Source of the DNA: Burkholderiales bacterium
GTDB lineage: Bacteria > Pseudomonadota > Gammaproteobacteria > Burkholderiales > Burkholderiaceae_C
Assembly: GCA_947464185.1 (NCBI GenBank)
Contig: CANHVY010000010.1
Location: 1 to 64,000 of the forward strand
DNA length: 64,000 nucleotides
Reading direction: 5' to 3'
Below, in pieces: positions 56,796 to 64,000 of this stretch. The first letter of the stretch is position 1. Each line of letters opens with the position of its first letter. Below the pieces are notes generated by a model that did no database searches, was not told the DNA's origin, and was given only the letters and a program-made list of their open reading frames with translations. A program made the position numbers and the translations under genes.

Positions 56796-57617
56796 TCAAC
56801 TCCTTCGGGAGCCTCGGCGGCTCGGTTCTTGGTGGGTGCTGACCAGCGCAGGCCGTGGCGCACTGGCGTAGCGCGCCTGCCGCTTGGCCAACCCCACCAG
56901 CCGCATGCCCCTCACCCGCTTGACCGCCGTGAGACCGTAGACGGCGCCCAGAACGGGCCACCAGCGCTGCCCGACAGGTTCAATGAAGGACCAGCGCTGC
57001 TGCCACGCTGCCGTGTCCACCCGCGGGCCGAAACAACCAAAGCGCGCCGCCTCGACCTCAAAGCTCAACAGACGCAGCCAATCCCGCAGCCTTCGAAATC
57101 CGATCATCTGCGCCCGCTGCGGCCAAGGACCCAGGCGCGCGTTGGCATCCCTACCAGGCCCCCGACGCTGCCGCGTGCCCAGGGCCCACAGGCTGGCGGG
57201 ATTGAAGGCCGTGATCATCAGGCGCCCCTCGGGCACCAGCACACGCTCCACCTCACGCAAGGTCAAGTGGGCGTCGCGGGCCATTTCCAGCGCATGCGGC
57301 ATCACCACCAGGTCCAGGCTCTGGCTGGCGAAGGGCAAGGCATCGAACTCGCACTGCAGATGGACTGCCCGGACCTGCTCGGGCACGCCAGGTCCGGCAT
57401 CACCGCCCAGAGCCTGCGCAGCGCATGCCAGCCAGCGATGCGGCATGCGGTTCGTCTGCAGGGCGTCCATGGCCGGCAGCCCCATCTGCAGGGCGTGAAA
57501 GCCGAAGACATCGGCCACCCCCGCGTCGAACCACTCACGCTCCCACGTCAGCAGATGCTGACCGGCCGTGGTGATCCACCAGGGCGTCGAGCCGATAAAC
57601 TCAGGGGTTGTGGTCAT
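56796..57617 (-). CDS. Class I SAM-dependent methyltransferase, YafS-like by context
   Basis: This 273-residue protein starts from the ATG at 57617 (MTTTPEFIGSTPWWITTAG). It has a compact methyltransferase fold: VFGFHALQMGLP near the N-terminus (the SAM loop is degenerate), LPFASQSLDLVVMPHALEMARDAHLTLREVERVLVPEGRLMITAFNPASLW, and a variable basic C-terminal region. The LPF...D.V....LE pattern is typical of methyltransferase_11 proteins. The same gene position between gloB and rnhA is taken by yafS in E. coli. Its substrate is unknown. The start codon shares the palindrome CATG with the gloB start on the other strand. Confidence 0.82.
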   Translation of the reverse strand: MTTTPEFIGSTPWWITTAGQHLLTWEREWFDAGVADVFGFHALQMGLPAMDALQTNRMPHRWLACAAQALGGDAGPGVPEQVRAVHLQCEFDALPFASQSLDLVVMPHALEMARDAHLTLREVERVLVPEGRLMITAFNPASLWALGTRQRRGPGRDANARLGPWPQRAQMIGFRRLRDWLRLLSFEVEAARFGCFGPRVDTAAWQQRWSFIEPVGQRWWPVLGAVYGLTAVKRVRGMRLVGLAKRQARYASAPRPALVSTHQEPSRRGSRRS

Positions 57618-58410
57618 GACACTCCATCCCATACCCGCCTTCGCGGACAACTACATCTGGATGGTTCACGATGGGCAGAACGCCCTGGTCGTGGACCCAG
57701 GGGATGAGGGCCCCGTGATCGAGGCGCTGGACCGGCTGGGTCTGGCGCTTCAATCCATTCTAGTGACGCATCACCATGCAGACCATGTGGGTGGCATCCA
57801 GGGGCTGCGCGGACGCCTGCAAGGCCCCGTGCTGGGCCCGGCCGCGGAGAACATTCCACAGCCCTTCGTGCCGCTGGCGGGCGGCGATGAAGTGCGGGTG
57901 CTGGGCCTTCTGTTTCGGGTGATGGATGTGCCGGGCCACACTGCGGGGCACATTGCCCTCTTCTGTGAGAGCCTGGCTGACGATCGTGTTGACGAGCAAC
58001 ACGGTTCACCCGTGCTCTTCTGTGGCGACACGCTGTTCTCGGGCGGCTGCGGCCGGTTATTCGAAGGCAGCGCCGAGCAGATGCACACCTCGCTGCAGGC
58101 TCTGGCGGCCCTGCCACAAGCCACCAGGGTGTGCTGCGCGCACGAGTACACCTTGTCCAACCTTCGCTTCGCCGCAGCGGTCGAGCCAGGTAACGCCGCT
58201 TTGCTGGCCTACACCCAGCAGTGCCTGGAGAAACGGGCCCAAGGCCTGCCGACCCTGCCGTCCACCATCGGCACGGAATCGGCCATCAACCCGTTTCTTC
58301 GTTGTGCGCAGGCGGAGGTGATCGAATCCGCCAGGCGCCATGGGTGCATGGTTCCAGGGCCCGTGGAGGTCTTCGCCACCCTGCGGGCCTGGAAGAACGA
58401 GTTCCGATGA
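57616..58410 (+). CDS. gloB: Hydroxyacylglutathione hydrolase (glyoxalase II)
   Basis: This 264-residue metallo-beta-lactamase-fold enzyme hydrolyses S-lactoylglutathione to lactate and glutathione, the second step of methylglyoxal removal. It starts MTLHPIPAFADNYIWMVHDG, has the metal motif THHHADHVGG, the later ligands in PGHTAGHIA and CGDTLFSGGCGRLFEG, and the substrate-binding C-terminal helices (CAHEYTLSNLRFA; final NPFLRC region). It is divergent from the methyltransferase, with overlapping start codons, and its stop overlaps the mltD start (ATGA), so the two downstream genes are coupled. Confidence 0.97.
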   Translation: MTLHPIPAFADNYIWMVHDGQNALVVDPGDEGPVIEALDRLGLALQSILVTHHHADHVGGIQGLRGRLQGPVLGPAAENIPQPFVPLAGGDEVRVLGLLFRVMDVPGHTAGHIALFCESLADDRVDEQHGSPVLFCGDTLFSGGCGRLFEGSAEQMHTSLQALAALPQATRVCCAHEYTLSNLRFAAAVEPGNAALLAYTQQCLEKRAQGLPTLPSTIGTESAINPFLRCAQAEVIESARRHGCMVPGPVEVFATLRAWKNEFR

Positions 58411-60176
58411 ACGTGAGGATTCATGTGAGCCCCAGCGTGAGCACCCGTGCAAGCACCCAGGCAAGCGCCTGGGCCGCGCGAACTGCAACCCTGAGCCTGT
58501 TGCTGGCAACTGTCGTGGGCCTGGGCGCTTGCACGTCGATGCCTGCAGGCCCCGCAGCGGTCGATCAGGCTGTCGAAACACGCACGTTGGGCGCCGTGGG
58601 CCACAGCGATCCCCGCAGCGTTGCAGCAGAGGCGGCAGGACGAGACGCCTCTGTGGCTGTGGGCATCACGCCCGCTGTGGTCGCAGTTCCTTCTCCGGGC
58701 GTTGGCACGGCAGCGACCCCGCCAAGCCACAGTTTGGAACGTTCCGCTGACACGCAGTCAGGCCCAACGTCAGAACCCATTCGAGCCACCGCCGCCGCCA
58801 CCGTCGCGCTGCGCACCTTGCCCGGCATGGAGGAGGACAACCCCGGAGACCGGTCCGATCTCTGGGAACGGGTACGCCGCGGTTTCGCCATGTCCGACCT
58901 GGAGTCAGACCTGGTGCGCAAATGGGAGCAGTGGTATGCCACGCGCCCGGATTACGTGCAGCGCATGACAGAGCGGGGGGGGCGGTATCTGTTCCACGTG
59001 GTGGAAGAGGTGCACAAGCGCGGACTGCCCATGGAACTTGCGTTGCTACCCTTCATCGAGAGCGCCTTCAATCCGCAGGCCCTGTCGGTCGCCAGTGCGT
59101 CGGGCATGTGGCAATTCATGCCCGCCACGGGCCGGCAATTCGAACTGAAGCAGAACCTGTTCCGGGATGACAGGCGCAACGTCCTGGCCTCCACGCGGGC
59201 CGCGCTCGACTACCTGCAGATGCTGCACCAGAAGTTCGGCGATTGGCATCTGGCACTGGCTGCCTACAACTGGGGGCAGGGCAACGTGCAGCGAGCCCTG
59301 GAGCGCAACCGCAGGGCGCGCGAGGACACCGTCTACACGGCCTTAAGGATGCCGGATGAGACGCGCAATTACGTGCCCAAACTGCTGGCTGTCAAGAACA
59401 TCATTTCCTCTCCCGGCAACTTCGGCCTGGTGTTGCCGCCCCTGGAGAACCACCCCTTCTTCCTTACTGTCAGCATCGAGCGCGACATGGACGTCGAACT
59501 CGTGGCCCGGTTGGCAGGAATGCCCCTGGATGACTTCCAGGCCCTGAACCCGCAGTTGAACAAGCCCGTGCTGCTGGCTGCGGGCACACCCCAGGTGCTG
59601 CTGCCCTATGACAACGCGAACCGCTTCTTGAGGGAGCTGCCCCGCCACACGGGACCCCTGGCCTCGTTGACGGCGTGGGTCACGCCGCGCACTTTGCGTC
59701 CGGCCGAAGCGGCCAAGCTCGCAGGCGTGCCGGAATCCCGCCTGCGAGAGTTGAACCGCATCCCCGACGGCATGCTGATCAAGACCGGTTCAACGCTCAT
59801 CGTGCCGCGTCGCGCGGACCATGCGCTGGACGTGACCGAGCAGGTGGCCGACGAGGCCGCCATGCAACTCACCCCTGACGGCCCGAAGCTGGTACGACGT
59901 ACTGTGAAGGCCCTCCCCAAGGGTGAGTCACTTGTGAGCTTCGCACGCCGTCACCGCGTGGAAGCTGCGGACCTGGCCCGCTGGAACCAACTGCCTGTGC
60001 AGGCGGCCTTGCGTCCCGGTCAGGCCATGACGTTGATGACCCCTGCGCGCGCAGGCGCTTCCAAGGGCCCGGCAGCCAAGGCAAGCGCCAAGAGGAGTGT
60101 GCAGGCTGTGAAGGGTGGCAAGGCTGCCGACACCAAGCCGCAAGCGCGTAAGGCCGCTTCCGCGCAGAAACGGTGA
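58407..60176 (+). CDS. mltD: Membrane-bound lytic transglycosylase D with LysM repeats
   Basis: This 589-residue lipoprotein cleaves peptidoglycan glycan strands to 1,6-anhydro products. A long leader ends in the lipobox LGAC with lipidated Cys42. After a disordered linker comes the SLT domain: catalytic Glu in LLPFIESAFNPQALS, then ASGMWQFMPATGR and LALAAYNWGQGNV. The C-terminal part has LysM-like modules (around DVELVARLAGMPLDDFQALNP, TLRPAEAAKLAGV, and VSFARRHRVEAADLARWNQLP) and a lysine/alanine-rich tail. The start overlaps the gloB stop (ATGA), as in the E. coli gloB-mltD neighbourhood. Confidence 0.94.
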   Translation: MNVRIHVSPSVSTRASTQASAWAARTATLSLLLATVVGLGACTSMPAGPAAVDQAVETRTLGAVGHSDPRSVAAEAAGRDASVAVGITPAVVAVPSPGVGTAATPPSHSLERSADTQSGPTSEPIRATAAATVALRTLPGMEEDNPGDRSDLWERVRRGFAMSDLESDLVRKWEQWYATRPDYVQRMTERGGRYLFHVVEEVHKRGLPMELALLPFIESAFNPQALSVASASGMWQFMPATGRQFELKQNLFRDDRRNVLASTRAALDYLQMLHQKFGDWHLALAAYNWGQGNVQRALERNRRAREDTVYTALRMPDETRNYVPKLLAVKNIISSPGNFGLVLPPLENHPFFLTVSIERDMDVELVARLAGMPLDDFQALNPQLNKPVLLAAGTPQVLLPYDNANRFLRELPRHTGPLASLTAWVTPRTLRPAEAAKLAGVPESRLRELNRIPDGMLIKTGSTLIVPRRADHALDVTEQVADEAAMQLTPDGPKLVRRTVKALPKGESLVSFARRHRVEAADLARWNQLPVQAALRPGQAMTLMTPARAGASKGPAAKASAKRSVQAVKGGKAADTKPQARKAASAQKR

Positions 60177-60222
60177 AACGCCACCAGCGACCGAACGGCC
60201 CGCACGGCCGACTGGGCCACGA

Positions 60223-60624
60223 TCAGGCCCACATGGGCGACACCATCAGAGCGATGGACACCGCCAGCCCCGCTGACCACACCAGCGTGCGCGCGGCAGC
60301 GCGGTTGGTCACGTAGAGCAGGATGTAGACCACCCGCAACAGCACGAAGGCCAGAGCCAGGCTATCGATAAGTTCCTGTTGCACTTGCAGTTGCTGGGCT
60401 GTGAGCACTGCGGCGATGAACAAGGGCAGCGCCTCGAAACTGTTCGCCTGAGCGGCATTCGCGCGAGCCCTGCGTCCACTCTGGCGAGCCAGCCAGGCAC
60501 GCGGATCTTCGTTGTCGAAACCGCCTTCGCGTACGGACCGCGAAAACGTTCCCCACTTGGCCACGCCGGCCGCCACGATGGGCAGCAGGCAGGCCAGCAA
60601 CACACACCAGTAGCTCAATGCCAT
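60223..60624 (-). CDS. MAPEG family membrane protein
   Basis: This is a 133-residue four-helix membrane protein from the ATG at 60624 (GGGAGG 6 bp upstream; the frame start at 60693 lies in recR). The MAPEG signature is present: RANAAQANSFEALPLFIAAV in the second helix and RVVYILLYVTNRAAARTLVW further on. In animals the family makes eicosanoids with glutathione; bacterial members are mostly uncharacterised. It follows recR closely on the same strand. Confidence 0.88.
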   Translation of the reverse strand: MALSYWCVLLACLLPIVAAGVAKWGTFSRSVREGGFDNEDPRAWLARQSGRRARANAAQANSFEALPLFIAAVLTAQQLQVQQELIDSLALAFVLLRVVYILLYVTNRAAARTLVWSAGLAVSIALMVSPMWA

Positions 60625-60646
60625 GCAATCCTCCCGTCGGGCGGCA

Positions 60647-61234
60647 TCAGCGCCGATCGGCCAGCGCGTGCGCGATGGTGCCCAAATCCACAAACTCGAT
60701 GTCGCTGCCCACGGGCACGCCGCGGGCGAGCCGCGTCACCTTCAGGCCGCGGTGCTTCAGGGCCTCGGACAACGCATGCGCCGTCACCTCCCCTTCCGCC
60801 GTGAAGCCCGTGGCCAGGATCACCTCACCCACCTGACCATCACAGGCCCTGAGCAGCAGGGCTTGCGCGCCGATGGATTCAATGCCCACCCCGTCCAACG
60901 GGCTGAGACGGCCCTGCAGCACGAAGTACAGGCCTCGGTAGCTGCCTGAGCGCTCCATGGCGGCCTGATCGGCCGGCGTTTCCACGACGCACAGCGCAGT
61001 CGCATCGCGCGCGGGGTCGCTGCACAGCGAGCAGATGCGCTCCTCGCTGAAGGTGTGACAGCGCTCGCAATGGCCCACACGCTCCACCGCGGCGTCCAGC
61101 GCACGGGCCAGCAGCGTGGCGCCCGGCCGGTCGTGTTGCAACAGGTGATGGGCCATGCGTTGCGCCGAGCGCGTCCCCACGCCGGGCAATCGCTTCAGCG
61201 CCTCGGTCAGGGCCTGCAGGCTCTTGCCGGACAC
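60647..61234 (-). CDS. recR: Recombination mediator RecR
   Basis: This 195-residue protein, with RecF/RecO, loads RecA on gapped DNA. It shows the helix-hairpin-helix ([20 protein letters not shown]), the C4 zinc finger ([16 protein letters not shown]), the Toprim domain ([17 protein letters not shown] ... [15 protein letters not shown]) and the C-terminal [16 protein letters not shown]. It is the third gene of the conserved dnaX-ybaB-recR unit, 14 bp after ybaB. Confidence 0.97.
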   Translation of the reverse strand: MSGKSLQALTEALKRLPGVGTRSAQRMAHHLLQHDRPGATLLARALDAAVERVGHCERCHTFSEERICSLCSDPARDATALCVVETPADQAAMERSGSYRGLYFVLQGRLSPLDGVGIESIGAQALLLRACDGQVGEVILATGFTAEGEVTAHALSEALKHRGLKVTRLARGVPVGSDIEFVDLGTIAHALADRR

Positions 61235-61248
61235 TGCTTCGATACCGT

Positions 61249-61575
61249 TCAGAACGGGAACTTCATCCCAGGCGGCAAAGGCATCCCGGCGGTGACCTTG
61301 GACATCTTCTCGGCCGAGGTCTGCTCCACCCGCCGCACCGCGTCGTTGAACGCGGCAGCCACCAGGTCTTCCAGCATGTCCCGGTCTTCACCCAGCAGGC
61401 TGGGGTCGATGGCCACGCGGCGCACATCATGCTTGCAGGTCATCGTCACCTTGACCAGACCCGCGCCCGATTGGCCTTCCACCTCCAGCGACGCCAACTC
61501 GTCCTGCACGCGCTTGAGGTTGTCCTGCATGGCCTGGGCCTGTTTCATCAAGCCCGCCAACTGACCTTTCATCAT
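61249..61575 (-). CDS. ybaB: YbaB/EbfC nucleoid-associated protein
   Basis: This 108-residue DNA-binding protein of the YbaB/EbfC family forms dimers that bind DNA with little sequence preference. It starts [20 protein letters not shown] and carries the typical [30 protein letters not shown] and [18 protein letters not shown] segments, ending [11 protein letters not shown]. It sits between dnaX and recR, the standard arrangement. Confidence 0.96.
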   Translation of the reverse strand: MMKGQLAGLMKQAQAMQDNLKRVQDELASLEVEGQSGAGLVKVTMTCKHDVRRVAIDPSLLGEDRDMLEDLVAAAFNDAVRRVEQTSAEKMSKVTAGMPLPPGMKFPF

Positions 61576-61630
61576 GAATGTGATTCCTTTGGGATTGCCT
61601 TGTGGATGAAGATGGATCCAGCGCGACCGC

Positions 61631-63310
61631 TCAGGCCGGCTTGACCGAACCCGGCACCAGCCGGGCCGTGGAGAACTGCTGGAGCAGGGACTGCACCAAG
61701 GAGTCTTCGCGGATCAGCGCCTCGGCCTGCGCCTGTAGGCGGGCCTTCTGCGCGGCGTCACGGCGGGCCGGCGTGTCACCGCCGTCTCCGGCCTGCACCT
61801 CAATGGAAAGCTGCATGCCCAGCGAAACGCACAGCGCCTCAGTGAGCTTGTCCTTCAGCGCTGCGCCGCGAAGAGACTCATGCGGAATGCGCAAGTGCCA
61901 CACGGCAGGCGGTCCGTCATCCCTGGCCACCAGTCCGCCCTGCCAGGCCAGTTCCTTGACCAGGCCCGTCAACCGCCCCTCATCGACCAATTGCCTGACG
62001 ACTGCGTCCCACCGATCCGCCAACGCCTCGCGCTCTTCCGCTGGCGTTGCCGCTGCCGCTTCCGCAGGAACGCTCGGGGGCAGGGGTTCGGACTCAACAG
62101 CAGGTGCTGCTGGAACGACGGGCGCCGCATCCACCGCCCGCGTCGGCACGCTCAGAGAGGGCGGTGCGGGAGCGCGAAGGGGCGCGGAGCGGGAAGCAGG
62201 CGCCACGGCCGGTCGATCAAAAAACGCCAGGATGCGCAGCAGAATCATCACCAGCGCAGCATGCTCGTCAGACATCAGGGCCAGTTCACCCTTGCCATGC
62301 ACCGCGATGCTGTAGGCCAATTGCAGTTCATCAGGGGCCAGGATCTGAGCCAGCTCGGCCACATCAGCCAGTGAAGGCGAGTCGTCCGACAAGGCACCAG
62401 GCACCACCTGCTCCACGGCGGCGCGCTGCAGCAGCCCGGCCATGGCATCCAACGCCGCGGCCGCAGAGGCTCCAGCCATTTGCAGCGCCGCGGCCGCTTG
62501 CATCACCGCCGGACCATCGCCGCGCGCCAAGGCCTGCAAGATGGCGGCGCACGACTGCGTGTGACTGGCGCCGAGCATGCTCGCCACGCCCTCTTCCGTC
62601 AATTGCCCACCACCGTACGCAATGGCCTGGTCCGTCAGGGACAGGGCATCGCGCATCGAGCCTCGTGCGGCCTCGGACAACAGACGCAAGGCGCCGGGCT
62701 GCGCCGGGATGCCTTCGCTAACCAGCACTTGCGCCAGATGCTCCTTCACCACCTCCGGCACCATGGGCCGCAGGTTGAACTGCAGACAGCGGCTCAGCAC
62801 CGTGGGCAACATCCGCTCTGGATCGGTGGTGGCCAGCACGAACTTCAGGTAATCGGGAGGCTCTTCCAGCGTCTTCAGCAACGCATTGAAGGCATCCTTG
62901 GTGAGCTGGTGCGCCTCATCGATCATGAACACCTTGTAGCGACCCAGGGCCGGCTTGTAGGCAGCACGTTCGATCAGATCGCGTATCTCGTCAATGCTGC
63001 GATTGGACGCTGCATCCAGCTCGATGTAGTCCACATACCGGTCGGCATCGATGTCGGTGCAAGCTGCACACTGGCCGCAGGGGTTCGACGTGACATCGCC
63101 TCGGCCGTCGGACCCGGTGCAGTTCAGGCTCTTGGCCAGGATGCGCGAGATGGTGGTCTTGCCGATGCCGCGGGTGCCGGTGAACAGGTAGGCGTGGTGA
63201 AGCCGCCGCTGGTCCAGCGCGTTCGTCAGCGCGCGCACGACATGATCCTGCCCCGCCATCTGCGAGAAGTTTCTCGGACGATACTTCCGCGCCAGGACGA
63301 CGTAGCTCAT
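61631..63310 (-). CDS. dnaX: DNA polymerase III subunit tau/gamma
   Basis: This 559-residue clamp-loader ATPase has Walker [18 protein letters not shown], the four-Cys zinc module (CTGSDG..CGQCAAC), [10 protein letters not shown], the SRC motif TVLSRCLQF and the collar domain to about residue 365. An Ala/Pro-rich linker and tau-specific C-terminal domains follow. Six consecutive T on the coding strand (62219-62224) encode Phe363-Phe364 exactly where domain III ends; an extra T would produce an immediate TGA. A TAGAAT hexamer ends 6 bp before the ATG, with no ribosome-binding site. Confidence 0.97.
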   Translation of the reverse strand: MSYVVLARKYRPRNFSQMAGQDHVVRALTNALDQRRLHHAYLFTGTRGIGKTTISRILAKSLNCTGSDGRGDVTSNPCGQCAACTDIDADRYVDYIELDAASNRSIDEIRDLIERAAYKPALGRYKVFMIDEAHQLTKDAFNALLKTLEEPPDYLKFVLATTDPERMLPTVLSRCLQFNLRPMVPEVVKEHLAQVLVSEGIPAQPGALRLLSEAARGSMRDALSLTDQAIAYGGGQLTEEGVASMLGASHTQSCAAILQALARGDGPAVMQAAAALQMAGASAAAALDAMAGLLQRAAVEQVVPGALSDDSPSLADVAELAQILAPDELQLAYSIAVHGKGELALMSDEHAALVMILLRILAFFDRPAVAPASRSAPLRAPAPPSLSVPTRAVDAAPVVPAAPAVESEPLPPSVPAEAAAATPAEEREALADRWDAVVRQLVDEGRLTGLVKELAWQGGLVARDDGPPAVWHLRIPHESLRGAALKDKLTEALCVSLGMQLSIEVQAGDGGDTPARRDAAQKARLQAQAEALIREDSLVQSLLQQFSTARLVPGSVKPA

Positions 63311-63381
63311 GTTCTGATTCTAGGTGGAGGCCGCGGACGAAACGTTGGCGTGGTCCAGGTCGCGACACCGATAATTCACCT
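63311..63381. promoter_or_regulatory. Divergent promoter region dnaX / PurM-like gene
   Basis: This 71-bp gap holds two -10-like elements, one for each direction. TAGAAT (complement of 63317-63322) ends 6 bp before the dnaX ATG. GATAAT (63370-63375) ends 6 bp before the plus-strand ATG. Both imply transcription start at or next to the first codon. -35 hexamers are weak (TTGGCG at 63345-63350 for the plus strand, 19-bp spacing). Confidence 0.55.
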
Positions 63382-64000
63382 ATGAAGTCCACCAATCCCA
63401 ATGCCCTGACCTACGAGAAGTCGGGGGTGTTGTACGACCTGATCGACCCCGTGAAGGTCAGCGCCCAGCAAGCCGCCGCCAGCACGGCGATCCAACTGGC
63501 CGGGCACGGCTTCTCTGAGGTGGCCGCCTCTCGCGGGGAGTCGGCCTACGTCGTGGACGTCGGACCGTTCTTCCTGGCCAGCATCGTGGAGTGCCTGGGC
63601 AGCAAATCGCTGGTGGCCGACGAGATGTTGCGCCTGACGGGCCGCAGCCACTACGACGCCATCGCTCAAGACACGATCGCCATGGCGGTCAACGACTTGA
63701 TCACCGTCGGGGCCACGCCCCTGGTGGTGCAGGCGTACTGGGCCGCTGGCGGCAGCGACTGGTTCGCCAACCGTACGCGTGCCGATGCGCTGATCCAGGG
63801 CTGGAAGCGGGCCTGCGAGGCGTGCGGCGTGGCCTGGGGGGGCGGAGAGACTCCGGCGCTGGGCGGCATCGTGGAGGAAGGTCGCATCGACCTCGCGGCC
63901 AGTTGCACGGGCATCATCCAGCCCAAGTCGCGCCTGTCAACCGGGGAAGCGTTGGCCGCGGGTGACGCGGTCGTGGTGCTCCCCTCCAGCGGCATCCACG
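63382..64000 (+). CDS. PurM-like (AIR synthase-related) protein, 5' part
   Basis: The first 206 codons are present and the frame runs off the right edge. The sequence resembles phosphoribosylaminoimidazole synthetase (PurM): YEKSGVLYDLIDPVK at the start, DTIAMAVNDLITVGATPLV, GWKRACEACGVAWGGGETPALGGIV and VVVLPSSGIH. The ATP-loop normally reading DGVGTK is altered to ECLGSK. It is therefore either a divergent PurM or an AIRS-family paralogue (SelD, ThiL and HypE share the fold). No purine gene is adjacent. Function cannot be fixed without the C-terminal half. Confidence 0.75.
   Translation, partial: MKSTNPNALTYEKSGVLYDLIDPVKVSAQQAAASTAIQLAGHGFSEVAASRGESAYVVDVGPFFLASIVECLGSKSLVADEMLRLTGRSHYDAIAQDTIAMAVNDLITVGATPLVVQAYWAAGGSDWFANRTRADALIQGWKRACEACGVAWGGGETPALGGIVEEGRIDLAASCTGIIQPKSRLSTGEALAAGDAVVVLPSSGIH

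Noticed and set aside
63311-63381. SRP RNA (ffs) next to dnaX
   Set aside because: The conserved GGTCAGGTCCGGAAGGAAGC core is absent from the gap.

Overview
The window is ordinary chromosomal backbone of a GC-rich betaproteobacterium, most likely in the order Burkholderiales (Comamonadaceae/Sphaerotilaceae-like). Evidence includes the neighbourhoods pepA-holC divergent from lptF-lptG, moaE-moaD-moeA-thrC-hom-alaA, an Mth938-domain gene followed by bcp and phoH, and the mltD-gloB / methyltransferase-rnhA divergon. No phage, IS element, CRISPR array or integrase was seen. Coding density is very high: the largest gene-free gap is about 250 bp (3854-4102).

Layout. 1-7213: the end of dnaK, dnaJ, two paralogous receiver-TPR proteins, and dnaB on the other strand. 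7358-15782: an orphan amino-acid binding protein, holC, pepA, lptFG, cbiX, cysB and an aminotransferase. 15845-23568: a FimV-like protein, a phosphotransferase/acyl-CoA dehydrogenase pair and an M16 peptidase. 23599-23779: tRNA-Arg(TCT) and tRNA-Pro(TGG). 23881-30327: a ThDP enzyme with an MFS carrier, then clpB with a sigma-32-like promoter and a small unknown gene. 30394-41329: one long minus-strand run. In transcription order it is alaA, hom, thrC, moeA, moaD, moaE, a NicX-like dioxygenase, an alpha/beta hydrolase, an acyl-CoA dehydrogenase and an acyl-CoA ligase. 41360-45232: Mth938-domain protein, bcp, phoH and a secreted ATP-dependent DNA ligase. 45439-50450: prpE, acuI, an NlpC/P60 protein and moaA. 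50484-56266: a DUF3422 protein and a two-gene RND efflux system. 56352-64000: rnhA, a methyltransferase, gloB, mltD, a MAPEG protein, recR, ybaB, dnaX and the start of a PurM-like protein.

How the genes work together. Several housekeeping circuits are represented: proteostasis (dnaK, dnaJ, clpB), replication (dnaB, holC, dnaX, rnhA, recR), LPS export (lptFG), molybdenum-cofactor synthesis (moaA, moaD, moaE, moeA), and threonine/alanine metabolism. The less ordinary parts are three catabolic-looking units. The first is the phosphotransferase/ACAD10-11-like pair, which resembles the 4-hydroxyacyl-CoA route. The second is the NicX-like dioxygenase/hydrolase/ACAD/acyl-CoA ligase run, whose substrate I cannot name. 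The third is the ThDP enzyme with its MFS neighbour.

Recurrent regulatory theme: at least five genes have a -10-like hexamer exactly 6 nt before the start codon, and most of these lack a clear Shine-Dalgarno sequence. This suggests leaderless transcripts. All promoter, terminator and start-codon choices were made by eye.
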